Both the position numbers and the translations under genes were made by a program. Positions 1 to 8,577 of a DNA stretch of 64,000 nt are shown here, piece by piece. The first letter of the stretch is position 1. Each line of letters begins with the position of its first letter. This stretch comes from Micromonospora andamanensis (GTDB lineage: Bacteria > Actinomycetota > Actinomycetes > Mycobacteriales > Micromonosporaceae), in contig NZ_BOOZ01000003.1 of the NCBI RefSeq assembly GCF_016863495.1, positions 186,001 through 250,000 of the forward strand, written 5' to 3'. Below the pieces are notes generated by a model. That model saw only the letters and a program-made list of their open reading frames with translations, searched no databases and was not told where the DNA came from.

Positions 1-1
1 G

Positions 2-802
2 CACGAGGTGCCCGGGACGCTGGACCAGGTCGCCCCGCAGGTCGGCGCGATCGTGGAGAGCCCGCAGTTCTTCCCGCACTTCACCGCCCGGGACACGCTG
101 TCGCTGCTGGCCGGCGCCGGTGACCTGCCCGAGCAGCGGGTCGACGAGGTGCTGGAACTTGTCGGTCTGCGCGACCGGGCCGGTGAGCGGGTCAAGACGT
201 ACTCGCTCGGCATGAAGCAGCGCCTCGCGGTCGCCTCGGCGCTGTTGAAGAACCCGCGACTGCTGATCCTGGACGAGCCGGCGAACGGCCTCGACCCGGG
301 CGGCATCCGGGAGATGCGGACGCTCATGCGCAACCTCTCCGAGGCCGGCATGACAGTGGTGCTGTCCAGCCACATCCTCGGCGAGATCCAGTTGATCTGC
401 GACTCGGTCACCATCATCTCGCTGGGCCGGCGGGTGGCCTTCGGCCCCGTCGACGAGGTGCTGGCGCAGCACTCCTCCGGCGGGGTCCGGGTGCGGCTGG
501 AGGCGGTCACCGACCTGCCGGTCGCCGCCACGGCACTGACCCGGGTCGGGGTACGCGTCACCACGAACGACGACCACCTGATGCTCGCCGGGGTGGACAA
601 GCCGGCCACTGTCACCCGACTCCTGGCCGAGCAGGGCCTCTACGTCAGCGAACTCGCGCCGATCGATGTCGACCTGGAGAGCGTCTTCCTCGAACTGACC
701 GCCACCGCGCCGGTACCCGGCCAGCACCGGCAGGTCGACCAGTCCGTACGAATCGACGGGACGGCGCCGTCCGCGCCCGCCGGAGGAGGTTGGGGCGCGT
801 GA
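2..802 (+). CDS. ABC transporter ATP-binding protein, 5'-truncated by window edge
   Basis: The reading frame is open from base 2, so the true start lies upstream. What remains is the C-terminal two thirds of an ABC-2 type ATPase: the Q-loop region, the signature YSLGMKQRL in place of LSGGQ, Walker B with the D-loop (LLILDEPANGLDP) and the switch His (LSSHIL). The Walker A segment is outside the window. A roughly 70-residue C-terminal regulatory region follows. The stop overlaps the next gene start by 4 nt (GTGA), so it is translationally coupled to the permease. It resembles the ATPase half of the hydrolase-ABC fusion at 12691-15558, so the missing N-terminus could also be more than a plain ATPase. 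The substrate is unknown. Confidence 0.93.
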   Translation, partial: HEVPGTLDQVAPQVGAIVESPQFFPHFTARDTLSLLAGAGDLPEQRVDEVLELVGLRDRAGERVKTYSLGMKQRLAVASALLKNPRLLILDEPANGLDPGGIREMRTLMRNLSEAGMTVVLSSHILGEIQLICDSVTIISLGRRVAFGPVDEVLAQHSSGGVRVRLEAVTDLPVAATALTRVGVRVTTNDDHLMLAGVDKPATVTRLLAEQGLYVSELAPIDVDLESVFLELTATAPVPGQHRQVDQSVRIDGTAPSAPAGGGWGA

Positions 803-1812
803 GTCTCTTCCGTACCGAACTACGCCGGCTGGCCAAGCGTCGCTTCGCCCGCTGGATGACCGCCGGTGGCCTGCTGGTGCTGGTCCTGGTGGTGGCCGGC
901 ATGTTCTTCAGCAACCAGAAGATCGGCCCGGACCAGTTCGCTGAGGCGCGGCGGGCCGCCGACCAGCAGCACCAGGAGCAGGTGCGCTGGGCCGAGCAGG
1001 AACGCGCGAACTGCGAGCGGGCGAAGGCGGCAGGTGAGAGTGTCGACTACTACCCGGCCGACTGCGCCGAGATCACGCCGCCGCCCCGGGAGTCGATCGA
1101 GGAGCAGTGGTTTCTGCCCTCGACCTTCGACTTCCGGAAGAGCTTCGGCGAGTTGCTGATCCCGCTCGCCGGGATCCTGGCCATGGTCGGGTTCGTGGTC
1201 GGTGCCTCGTTCGTGGGTGCCGAGTGGAACACCGGCGGGATGATGAACCTGCTGCTCTGGCGGCCGAAGCGGCTGACCGTCCTGCTTACCAAGCTGGGCG
1301 CGCTGCTGACCGGGCTGCTCGCGCTGGCGCTGCCCGCCACGGCGGCCTGGTTCGGCAGCATGTGGCTGGTCGCCAACCTGCGCGGCACCACCGAGGGGAT
1401 GACCTCCGGGACCTGGCAGTCGTTCCTCATCGGCGGGTTGCGCGGCATCGTGCTGGCCCTCGTCGCGGCGACTGTGGGCTTCGCCCTGGCCTCGCTCGGC
1501 CGACACACCGCGATGGCGCTCGGCGGGGCGATCGCGGTAATGGTGGTCGGCCAGGTCGGGCTCGGCATCCTGCTCTCCATGGCGCAGGTGCGCTTCGCCG
1601 AGGCGTGGCTGCTGCCCACCTACGCCATCGCCTGGATGACCAAGAAGGTCACACTTCAGGACTGGCAAGCCTGCAACGCCACCTACACAGGTGAGTGTCA
1701 GCCGGCCACCCTGGACATCACCTGGCAGCACTCGTCCGTGCTGTTCACCGTCGGGGTCGTCCTCTTCCTCGGCGCTGCCCTGTGGACGATGCGGCGGCGC
1801 GACATCACCTGA
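799..1812 (+). CDS. ABC-2 type transporter permease
   Basis: About 337 aa. There is an N-terminal transmembrane segment (about residues 20-37), then an Asp/Glu/Arg-rich extracytoplasmic stretch with two Cys (about 75 residues). Several hydrophobic helices follow from about residue 115 and the protein ends in a short basic tail (MRRRDIT). This is the layout of ABC-2 exporters of the antibiotic or lipid export type. I chose GTG at 799 because GGAGGAGGT lies 8 nt upstream and the codon overlaps the ATPase stop as GTGA; the upstream in-frame TTG at 790 sits inside that Shine-Dalgarno. It pairs with the ATPase at 2-802. A strong hairpin follows at 1821. The exported substrate cannot be told. Confidence 0.9.
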   Translation: MSLFRTELRRLAKRRFARWMTAGGLLVLVLVVAGMFFSNQKIGPDQFAEARRAADQQHQEQVRWAEQERANCERAKAAGESVDYYPADCAEITPPPRESIEEQWFLPSTFDFRKSFGELLIPLAGILAMVGFVVGASFVGAEWNTGGMMNLLLWRPKRLTVLLTKLGALLTGLLALALPATAAWFGSMWLVANLRGTTEGMTSGTWQSFLIGGLRGIVLALVAATVGFALASLGRHTAMALGGAIAVMVVGQVGLGILLSMAQVRFAEAWLLPTYAIAWMTKKVTLQDWQACNATYTGECQPATLDITWQHSSVLFTVGVVLFLGAALWTMRRRDIT

Positions 1813-1820
1813 GCCGGCCG

Positions 1821-1854
1821 ATGGCGGACCGCCCTCGCCGGGGCGGTCCGCCAT
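1821..1854 (+). terminator. Hairpin terminator after the ABC operon
   Basis: A perfect 14-bp stem (ATGGCGGACCGCCC with its complement) has a 6-nt loop and starts 9 nt after the permease stop. There is no U-tract, as is common in actinomycetes. Confidence 0.75.
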
Positions 1855-1962
1855 GCCCCGCGCTGGTGCCGCCGTCCGGCGGGATGCGGCAGGTGGTGGC
1901 CCTCGTTAGGCTGATGGGCCAGGTTGGCGTCGACGTGCCGGCCGCCCCGGATGAGGAGCAGG

Positions 1963-2340
1963 ATGCAGCCCGCCGACGCCACCCCGGCAGCGCCCACCGG
2001 TTCGGACGCCGTCGCGGTGCCACCACCGAGATCCGCCCCCGAGGTCGAGTCGACCTCGCCGGAGCCTGGGGAGTCACCTGCCGACGCGGGTGGGGAAGCG
2101 GCCCCGGCAGGCGGGCTCGACGAGCGGGAGCGGGAGATGCTCGCCTTCGAGCGGCAGTGGTGGCGGCACGCCGGTGCGAAGGAGCAGGCCATCCGGGACC
2201 GGTTCGGGCTCTCGGCCACCCGCTACTACCAACTGTTGAACGCGCTGCTGGACAATCCGGCGGCGCTGGCCGCCGACCCGGTGCTGGTGGGCCGGCTGGT
2301 GCGGCTGCGCGCCTCCCGGGCCCGCAACCGACGCCGCTGA
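1963..2340 (+). CDS. DUF3263 family protein
   Basis: About 125 aa. The N-terminal 50-60 residues are Pro/Ala/Glu-rich and low in complexity. The conserved part is LDEREREMLAFERQWW followed by AIRDRFGLSATRYYQLLNALLD, which looks like a helix-turn-helix and matches the small actinobacterial DUF3263 family (usually about 80-100 aa). The role is unknown; DNA binding is an inference from the HTH-like segment. I chose ATG 1963 after GAGGAG (4-nt spacing, short); ATG 1951 in the same frame is possible. A TAGGCT box at 1907-1912 could be its -10. It may be transcribed with the PP2C-like gene 60 nt downstream. Confidence 0.8.
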   Translation: MQPADATPAAPTGSDAVAVPPPRSAPEVESTSPEPGESPADAGGEAAPAGGLDEREREMLAFERQWWRHAGAKEQAIRDRFGLSATRYYQLLNALLDNPAALAADPVLVGRLVRLRASRARNRRR

Positions 2341-2400
2341 CCTGGCCGAGGAGTGTCTTCCGGCCCGAGGTGGGTAGGCCGGAGCGCGGGGGAGGTGGCG

Positions 2401-3357
2401 ATGAGCGGCGGGGGGCCCAGACGGCCGGGACGAATGGCGCATCCGGACACCGGTGTGCCCGAAGCGGCACCGGACGAGCGTCGGCGGGGCATGGCGGTCG
2501 GTACCGCACCCACCATGCGGGTGCGATCCGCGTCCGCCCCGCCACCCGGTCGGACGGCAAACGAGGACCTGGTGTTCCGGTTCGGGTCGCTGGTCGGGGT
2601 GCTGGACGGCGCCACAGTGCCGGAGGGCTTCGACACCGGCTGCGTACACGGGCCGCAGTGGTACGTCCAGCACCTGGCCGCCCGACTCGGCCTGGCGGAG
2701 GCCGCCCGACCGGCCGCGACGCTCGTGAGCAACCTGGCCGCGGCGATCCTCGCGGTCCGTTCGGACCACGGCGAGCGGTGCGACCTGGACCACCCCGGCA
2801 CCCCGTCGAGCACCGTGTGTCTGCTCCGCGACGGCGGTGACCAGGTCGACTATCTGGTGCTCTGTGACAGCCCGCTGGTGCTCGACACCGGCGGGCGCGT
2901 CGACGTGGTGATCGACGACCGGCTGGCCGCCTCGGCGGCCGACAGGCGTGCGACAGCCGACCTGCTGCCCGACTCGACCGACTGGGCCACCCGGTTCCGG
3001 CGCGCTGTCACAGTGCAGCGGGAGCGGATGAACCGTACCCACGGTTACTGGGTCGCCGCCGCCGATCCCGACGCGGCCTACCACGCGGTGGTCGGGACGG
3101 TGCCGCGGCACGGGCCGGCAGCGTTACGTCGCGCAGTGCTGCTCTCCGACGGTGCCTCCGCCGCGGTCGAGGAGTTCGGGTTGCTCGACTGGTCCGGCCT
3201 GTTGGACGTGGTGGCCACGGAGGGTCCGGACGCACTCATCGACCGGGTACGCGTCGCCGAACGGGACCAACCCGAGCGGCGACGCCGACACAAGGCGGCC
3301 GACGACGCCTCCGTCGTCTACTGCGAGTTCGGCCGGGCGGACGATCGCGGAGCGTGA
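2401..3357 (+). CDS. PP2C-like phosphatase-domain protein
   Basis: About 318 aa. Three stretches fit the PP2C metal-phosphatase scaffold: a TANEDLVF block near residue 53, GVLDGAT near 66 (the conserved DG metal motif) and HKAADDASVVYCEF near the C-terminus (the final DD motif). The middle carries LLSDGAS near residue 260, the usual second DG motif. Overall similarity is weak, so phosphatase activity on Ser/Thr substrates is inferred. I chose ATG 2401 because GGGGGAGG ends 5 nt upstream. No transmembrane segment is present, so it is cytosolic. It follows the DUF3263 gene by 60 nt on the same strand. An alternative reading is a catalytically altered PP2C relative. Confidence 0.72.
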   Translation: MSGGGPRRPGRMAHPDTGVPEAAPDERRRGMAVGTAPTMRVRSASAPPPGRTANEDLVFRFGSLVGVLDGATVPEGFDTGCVHGPQWYVQHLAARLGLAEAARPAATLVSNLAAAILAVRSDHGERCDLDHPGTPSSTVCLLRDGGDQVDYLVLCDSPLVLDTGGRVDVVIDDRLAASAADRRATADLLPDSTDWATRFRRAVTVQRERMNRTHGYWVAAADPDAAYHAVVGTVPRHGPAALRRAVLLSDGASAAVEEFGLLDWSGLLDVVATEGPDALIDRVRVAERDQPERRRRHKAADDASVVYCEFGRADDRGA

Positions 3358-3460
3358 CCCGGGAGGGGAATCGAACCGACCGGTCGGTCCGTCCCACCGG
3401 AGGGGCCTGTCGTTTCCAACCGGGTGGACGTGCGGCGTCAGGCGCGGGAGACTGCGGCAC

Positions 3461-3967
3461 GTGACTGGTGCGGTCCGGTTGGAGCCGGTGGACGAGCAGA
3501 ACCTCGAACCGTTGCTCTCCGTGGCGGTGGCCGAGGCGGAGCCGGCCGACGTGATGCCGCCAGTGGAGGCGCCGGCCGGTTGGTCGCACGCGCGGCGGGA
3601 GGCGTTCCGGGAGTTCCACCGGGCCAGCTTCGGTGGGCTCGGCGGTTCCGCCCGCAGCGCCATGTACGCGATCGTGGCGGGCGGTGAGGTGGTCGGCATG
3701 ATCCGGATGAGCCGGCGGGACGAACCCGGCGTCGCCGAGGTCGGCATGTGGCTCGGCCGGTCGGCTCGGGGGCAGGGGATCGGCGCGGCAGCGCTGCGCG
3801 AGATGCTGCACCTGGCGGCGGCGGCTGGCATGCGGACAGTGGTAGCGGACACCGCACCGCAGAATCGCGGTGCGCTCTCCGTCCTCGAAAGGTGCGGCGC
3901 GAAGCTGCGCGAGGCCGACGACCGGGTGTACGCCGAGATCTCGCTTGACGACACGGCCCCCTGTTGA
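3461..3967 (+). CDS. GNAT family N-acetyltransferase
   Basis: 168 aa. It has a typical GNAT core: GEVVGMIRMSRR (beta strands 2-3), EVGMWLGRSARGQGIGAAALREM (motif A, acetyl-CoA pyrophosphate loop R-G-Q-G-I-G) and a late NRGALSVLERCGAKL helix. This is the RimJ/RimL-like arrangement, in which the substrate is an amine. I chose GTG 3461 with GGGAG about 10 nt upstream. It ends 9 nt from the stop of the convergent Cdc48-like gene. The substrate is unknown. Confidence 0.85.
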   Translation: MTGAVRLEPVDEQNLEPLLSVAVAEAEPADVMPPVEAPAGWSHARREAFREFHRASFGGLGGSARSAMYAIVAGGEVVGMIRMSRRDEPGVAEVGMWLGRSARGQGIGAAALREMLHLAAAAGMRTVVADTAPQNRGALSVLERCGAKLREADDRVYAEISLDDTAPC

Positions 3968-3976
3968 CCGACCTGC

Positions 3977-6280
3977 TCAGCCGCGCTGCTCGGCGTACGC
4001 GGCGAGCCAGGCGACCTGGGCCGGGTCCAGGGACGGGCGGACCCGCGACCGGGCCGTCGCGACGTGCTCGGCGGTCACCGTGGAGGCGGTGAGCGACTCA
4101 CGCATCGCGGCCAGCGCGGCCTCCCGGACCAGCGCCGCGCAGTCGGCGGCCGAGAACCCGTCCAACTCCGCGCCGAGGGCGGGTAGGTCGACGCCCTCGG
4201 CGAGTGGCACGGTGCGTGAGGCGGCCCGCAGGATCTCCGTGCGGGCCTCGGCGTCCGGTGGCGGCACGTAGACCAGCCGCTCCAGCCGCCCCGGGCGCAG
4301 CAGCGCCGGGTCGACCAGGTCGGGACGGTTCGTGGCGCCGACCACCACCACGTTGCGCAGCGCCTCAACCCCGTCCAGCTCGGTCAGCAGGGCGGCGACC
4401 ACCCGATCGGTGGTGCCGCCGTCGGTGGCCTGGCCGCGTACCGGGGCGAGAGCGTCCACCTCGTCGAGGAAGACAAGCGTCGGGGCGGCCTCCCGGGCCC
4501 GGCGGAACAGTTCCCGTACCGCCCGTTCGCTCTCGCCTACCCACTTGGACAGCAGTTCCGCGCCCTTGACCGACAGCACGTTGGCCCGGCCGGTCCCGGC
4601 CAGCGCGGTCACCAGGTAGGTCTTGCCGCAGCCCGGCGGACCGTAGAGCAGCACCCCGCGTGGTGGGTGCACCCCGAGCCGGGCGAAGGTGTCCGGGTAG
4701 GTGAGCGGCCACAGCACCGACTCGGTGAGCGTCTGCTTGACCTCCACCAGGTCACCGACGTCGTCAAGGGTCACCCGGGCCAGTTCGAGGGTCGCCGCGG
4801 CCATGGTGGTCGGCCGCACCACCTCCAGGGCGGCGGTGAAGTCCGCCATCTGCACCGTGGGCGTCTGCGCCGACTTCTGCCGCAGGGCCGCGCGTACGCC
4901 GGCCTCGCGCACCAGCGCGGCCAGATCGGCGGCGACGAAACCGGGGGTACGCGCGGCGACCTCGTCCAGCCGGACGTCCTCGGCCAGCGGCACCGGGCGG
5001 GTCAGCACTGTCAGCTGCTCCCGGCGCAGGGCGGCGTCGGGCAGCGGCACGTCGATCCGCAACGAGAGCAGGTCCGGGGCGCGCAGCGCCGGGTCGACCG
5101 CCTCCGGGCGGCTGCTGGTGCCGACCACCGCCGCTCCGGCCCGGACGAGCTGTGCCACGCACTGCCGGAACACTGTCGCCACCGGGCCGGGAGCCTCCGC
5201 CGGGGCCAGCGCCTCCACGTCGGTGACCAGCAGCACGGCCGGCCCGTCGACAAGCGTCTCGGCAGTCACCGTCCGGAGTCGGGTCGCGGCCGAGTCGTTC
5301 GTCAGCGCTGCCACCTCCGGTGCCCAGAGCTGATGCACCCGGGCACCTACCTGAGCGGCCACCGCCCGGACCAGTGCCGCCTTGCCCGAGCCGGCGGGTC
5401 CGCTCACCAGCACCCCCAGCGCCACCGTGGTGCCCAGCCGGCCGAGTACCTCCCGGTGGTGGAAGCCGAGGTCGAGCAGCTCGGTCAGCTCCTCGGCCTG
5501 GGCGCGCAGGCCCGGCAGTTCGTCCACCGACGGCACGTCCGACCCGCTCGCCTCGTCGGCCCGGACAGTCTCCGGGTCAGGTCCCACGCCGGCCCGCAGG
5601 GCCTCTCCGCCCCGCCCCATGGCCCGGACGAGACTGCCGCCGGCACCGCCCGCGATCCGGCCGTCTGCCACCCGGACGCCACCCGCGCCGGTGCCGCCGT
5701 GGGTGGCCGGGCCGTGCTCCCAGGCCACCAGGGTGTCCATGGTGACAAGCGCGCCCGGGTCCGGCTCGGCGGCCAGCACCCGCAGCAGGGTGCTGGTCCA
5801 CGCGTAGCCGACCCGGGTGGAGAGGCTGCGCCGGGCCGCCTCGACCAGGGTGCGGGTCGACGCGTCCGGCAGCACGTCCTGGGGCAGCAGGGAGACGTCG
5901 TCCCCGGTGGTGACCACCTTGCCGAGCAGTGCCAGCCGCAGCATCTCCGGGGAGACCACCGCGACGATCTCAGCGGGCCCGGCGACCAGCACCCGGCGGG
6001 CCGGGGTTACCGGAGCCGGGCTCAGCCGCACCTCCCCGCCGTCCCGGACGCCGAGGTTGCCCAGCATCAGGTCGTCGGCGTGCAGCAGGGCGGCGCTGGC
6101 CGTGCTCTCGGCCGGCGCGACGAGGCCGGCGGTCACCCGTCGTCCGGCCAGCCGGACCGGGTCACCCGGGCGCAGCGCGAGGGCGGTGAGCGCCTCCGGG
6201 TGCAGCCGGACGATGCCCCGTCGGGCATCCAGTGCGGCCGGCCGCAGGCTCGCGATCAGGTTCAGCTCGGGTTCGCCCAC
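3977..6280 (-). CDS. Cdc48/p97-like double AAA ATPase with a degenerate first ATPase domain
   Basis: 767 aa: a Cdc48-type N-domain (about 1-110, double-psi barrel style), a linker, AAA module D1 (about 255-490) and AAA module D2 (about 515-740). D2 is intact: Walker A GPPGCGKT with Lys553, Walker B FLDEVDAL with Asp606-Glu607, a sensor GATNRPD and arginine-finger region RPGRLER. D1 keeps a P-loop (GPAGSGK, Lys300), but its Walker B reads LLVTDVEAL, so the D-E pair is T353-D354, and the region that should read RPGRFDR reads APDLLSLR. D1 therefore probably binds but does not hydrolyse ATP. The family unfolds or remodels proteins; the partner here is unknown. The GTG start is preceded by TAGGGT at 6 nt, which suggests a leaderless mRNA. 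Confidence 0.92.
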   Translation of the reverse strand: MGEPELNLIASLRPAALDARRGIVRLHPEALTALALRPGDPVRLAGRRVTAGLVAPAESTASAALLHADDLMLGNLGVRDGGEVRLSPAPVTPARRVLVAGPAEIVAVVSPEMLRLALLGKVVTTGDDVSLLPQDVLPDASTRTLVEAARRSLSTRVGYAWTSTLLRVLAAEPDPGALVTMDTLVAWEHGPATHGGTGAGGVRVADGRIAGGAGGSLVRAMGRGGEALRAGVGPDPETVRADEASGSDVPSVDELPGLRAQAEELTELLDLGFHHREVLGRLGTTVALGVLVSGPAGSGKAALVRAVAAQVGARVHQLWAPEVAALTNDSAATRLRTVTAETLVDGPAVLLVTDVEALAPAEAPGPVATVFRQCVAQLVRAGAAVVGTSSRPEAVDPALRAPDLLSLRIDVPLPDAALRREQLTVLTRPVPLAEDVRLDEVAARTPGFVAADLAALVREAGVRAALRQKSAQTPTVQMADFTAALEVVRPTTMAAATLELARVTLDDVGDLVEVKQTLTESVLWPLTYPDTFARLGVHPPRGVLLYGPPGCGKTYLVTALAGTGRANVLSVKGAELLSKWVGESERAVRELFRRAREAAPTLVFLDEVDALAPVRGQATDGGTTDRVVAALLTELDGVEALRNVVVVGATNRPDLVDPALLRPGRLERLVYVPPPDAEARTEILRAASRTVPLAEGVDLPALGAELDGFSAADCAALVREAALAAMRESLTASTVTAEHVATARSRVRPSLDPAQVAWLAAYAEQRG

Positions 6281-6315
6281 CGCCCGACCCTAGCGCCTGA
6301 TCACCCGTGGTCCGG

Positions 6316-6837
6316 TCAGCCGGCCGGCTCCTCCCCGGTGAGCAGCGACGGATCCCGGCGGATCAGCTCGGCCAACCGGGCCGCCGGATCCTCGCTCAGC
6401 CCGTCCTGGGCGGAGGACCAGCCGGGCACGGTCTTGACCGACAGTGGCCAGGAAGGCGGCGGCGCGGCGGGCTGCCCGCTGACGGTGACCTCCTGGCCCG
6501 CCCAGGCCACCCGCAGGTCGTACGCCTGCCCGTCATGCTCGACGCGGGCGGCGACGGACGCCCCCGGATGCGCCGCGACGGCTGCGCGCAGCGCCTCGGC
6601 AACATCTTCCACCGGGTGCCGTGGCGGCGCCTCGTGGGTCGGTTCGCGGACACCGACCCAGCCGGGCCCCGCGTTGCGGCTGTCGCTCCGGCTCCACCCG
6701 TGATCGGACCCGTCGCCCGGGTCCGGCTCCGGACTCGGCTGGTCGTCGGCCGGCACGGTCGGGTCCGTGGCCCGTCGGCGCAGCGCCTCCTCGCGCCGAC
6801 GCATCCGGGCCAGAGTCTCGTCCAGTCCGCCTCTCAT
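6316..6837 (-). CDS. Hypothetical protein downstream of the conservon
   Basis: About 173 aa, unrecognised. The N-terminus is basic and helical (GGLDETLARMRRREEALRRR), followed by a Pro/Asp-rich linker. A C-terminal block of about 90 residues contains VAEALRAAVAAHPGASVAAR and RLAELIRRDPSLL. There is no signal peptide or membrane segment. It starts 42 nt after cvnD on the same strand, so it may be the last gene of that operon. I chose ATG 6837, with AAGGGG about 8 nt upstream; GTG 6846 is the alternative. Cdc48 downstream appears to have its own promoter. Confidence 0.7.
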   Translation of the reverse strand: MRGGLDETLARMRRREEALRRRATDPTVPADDQPSPEPDPGDGSDHGWSRSDSRNAGPGWVGVREPTHEAPPRHPVEDVAEALRAAVAAHPGASVAARVEHDGQAYDLRVAWAGQEVTVSGQPAAPPPSWPLSVKTVPGWSSAQDGLSEDPAARLAELIRRDPSLLTGEEPAG

Positions 6838-6879
6838 CCGCCTCACCCCTTCCCACGAGGGGCCTGCGAGCCGGTCGGC

Positions 6880-7650
6880 TCAGGCCCGTTTCTCCCGGGT
6901 GGCCCGGTCCAGCGCGCGATCCAGGACGACCAGCAGGGCGTCCCGGACCGAGAGCCGGTCCCGCGCGTCGAACTGCACCAGAGGTACATGTTCGCCGATC
7001 GCCAGAGCCCACCGGATCGCACCGAGGTCGTGCGCCAACCGCCCGTCGAAAGCGTTCACCCCGACCACGAACGGCAGTCCCGCCCGTTCGAAGAAATCGA
7101 TCGCCGGGTAGCAGTCGTCGAGCCGGGCGCTGTCGACCACCACAAGCGCGCCGAGCGCACCCCGGGCCAGGTCGTCCCACATGAAGCCGAAACGGGTCTG
7201 GCCCGGTGTGCCGAACAGGTAGAGCTTCAGGCTGCGATCGATGGTGACACAACCGAAGTCCATCGCCACCGTGGTGGTGGTCTTTCCGGAGCGCTGACCA
7301 GGGTCGTCGACCCCGATGCCGGCGGTGGTCATCTCCGCCTCGGTGGTCAGCGGGGCGATCTCCGAGATCGAACCCACGGTGGTGGTCTTGCCCACCCCGA
7401 AGCCACCGGCCACCAGGATCTTCACCGGGATCGGCGGCGTCGCCCGGTGCGTGCCGGTACCGGCGGGCGTCGCGGCCGGCGGCCGGTACGGCGGCGGCGC
7501 CGTGGCGGAGTGGGCGGGCGGCGGAGGCGCGGTGGCCCGGCCGATCGACGGCGGGGTCGGCGCGGCGCCGCCGTAGCGGGCCGCGGCGCTGTTGGCGGCG
7601 AGCGCGCCCGGTGGTGCTGCGGGCCAGTCAGGAGATTGCACGAAGTCCAT
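6880..7650 (-). CDS. cvnD: Conservon GTPase-like protein (CvnD)
   Basis: 256 aa. The N-terminal 75 residues are Pro/Ala-rich and low in complexity. Then comes a small-GTPase-like domain: P-loop GGFGVGKTT, switch II in the form LFGTPGQTRF and VGVNAFD in place of NKxD. This is the MglA-like conservon D protein, a peripheral G protein thought to act with CvnA-C at the membrane like a bacterial receptor/G-protein system. I chose ATG 7650 over the TTG just upstream. It overlaps the end of cvnC by 23 nt, which implies translational coupling. It is in the order A-B-C-D expected for cvn operons. Confidence 0.93.
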   Translation of the reverse strand: MDFVQSPDWPAAPPGALAANSAAARYGGAAPTPPSIGRATAPPPPAHSATAPPPYRPPAATPAGTGTHRATPPIPVKILVAGGFGVGKTTTVGSISEIAPLTTEAEMTTAGIGVDDPGQRSGKTTTTVAMDFGCVTIDRSLKLYLFGTPGQTRFGFMWDDLARGALGALVVVDSARLDDCYPAIDFFERAGLPFVVGVNAFDGRLAHDLGAIRWALAIGEHVPLVQFDARDRLSVRDALLVVLDRALDRATREKRA

Positions 7651-8110
7651 CAATCACTCGCAGGATGACGTCGGGGTCGAGGGCGTCGTCGGCGTCGGTC
7701 ACGTGCACGTCCAGGTGGCCGGCGGCGCGCAGGTCGCCGACCAGCACCCGGGTCACGCCGAAGTGCAACCGGGTCTTGGCGGATATCTCGGCCACCGAGA
7801 TCGGCTCACCGCAGAGTGCCACGATGGCCTGGAGTTCCGGGCTCAACCGGGTGGCCACGACGCTCCACGGCTCGGTGGTCGGCCGGGCGGTCACCTGGGT
7901 CTCCAGGCCGATCGTGGGGTCGGCGCCGGCCACCCGGCCGGCGGTCAGCACGAAGGGACGGGGCCCGGTCGGCCCGGCCTCCTCGGGCTCCGATCCGATC
8001 GCCGCCGGTGCGCCCGCCGGGCCGGCGGAGCCGGCCGGGGAGGACTCGCGCAGGTAGGGCCGGATACGAATCACCGGCTCCTGGTCGGCGCCGGCGGCGT
8101 CGGGATTCAT
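7628..8110 (-). CDS. cvnC: Conservon DUF742 protein (CvnC)
   Basis: 160 aa. The last 100 residues match DUF742: PFVLTAGR, WSVVATRLSPELQAIVALC, ISVAEISAKTRLHFGVTRVLVGDL, with a winged-helix-like core. The N-terminal region is Pro/Ala-rich, and it begins with IRIRPYLR as usual for the family. The open frame extends further upstream, but ATG 8110 is right because it overlaps the cvnB stop as ATGA. CvnC proteins are thought to bridge the LC7 protein and the GTPase. It overlaps cvnD by 23 nt. Confidence 0.94.
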   Translation of the reverse strand: MNPDAAGADQEPVIRIRPYLRESSPAGSAGPAGAPAAIGSEPEEAGPTGPRPFVLTAGRVAGADPTIGLETQVTARPTTEPWSVVATRLSPELQAIVALCGEPISVAEISAKTRLHFGVTRVLVGDLRAAGHLDVHVTDADDALDPDVILRVIDGLRAIS

Positions 8111-8577
8111 TGCTGTACGGAGTTCTTGAGTTCGGCGATCAGGCGCGGGGTGAGCGCACCACCGGCCCGACCGGCGAAGAGGGTCATCTCGTAGGCGACG
8201 GTGCCCAGGTTCGCCGAGCGGTCGGCGACCACGCCGAGCACCGAACCGCTGCTGATCGCGCTGATCAGGAGATAACCCTCGGCCATGTCCACCACGACCC
8301 GGTTCAGGCCGCCCAAGGCGTACCAACTGGCGGCCCCGCCGGCCAGGCTGGTCATGCCGGAGACCACCGCGGCGAGCCGCTCGGCGTTGGACCTGTCCTT
8401 GATCGCGGACATGGCCATCAGCAGGCCGTCCGACGACACGGCGATCGCCTCCAGCACCCCGGCGGTGCCGGAGGTGAAGGAGTCCAGCAGCCAGTTGAAG
8501 GTGCGGGCCTCGGGGCTGAGGTCACCGGCCGGATGGCTCTGGTGGTCGAGGTTCTCGTGCACGTGCGGGCTGGTCAC
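8107..8577 (-). CDS. cvnB: Conservon roadblock/LC7 protein (CvnB)
   Basis: 156 aa. A roadblock/LC7 domain occupies about residues 28-125: FNWLLDSFTSGTAGVLEAIAVSSDGLL, then GLNRVVVDMAEGYLLISAI and GVVADRSANLGTVAYEM. LC7 proteins are small dimeric modulators of Ras/MglA-type GTPases, here presumably of CvnD. The GTG start overlaps the cvnA stop (GTGA) and the stop overlaps the cvnC start (ATGA), so the operon is fully coupled. Confidence 0.95.
   Translation of the reverse strand: MTSPHVHENLDHQSHPAGDLSPEARTFNWLLDSFTSGTAGVLEAIAVSSDGLLMAMSAIKDRSNAERLAAVVSGMTSLAGGAASWYALGGLNRVVVDMAEGYLLISAISSGSVLGVVADRSANLGTVAYEMTLFAGRAGGALTPRLIAELKNSVQQ

Noticed and set aside
4667..6703. 678-codon plus-strand frame across the Cdc48-like gene
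   Set aside because: An antisense shadow: Gly/Arg/His/Gln-rich sequence with no domain, opposite a clear AAA ATPase.
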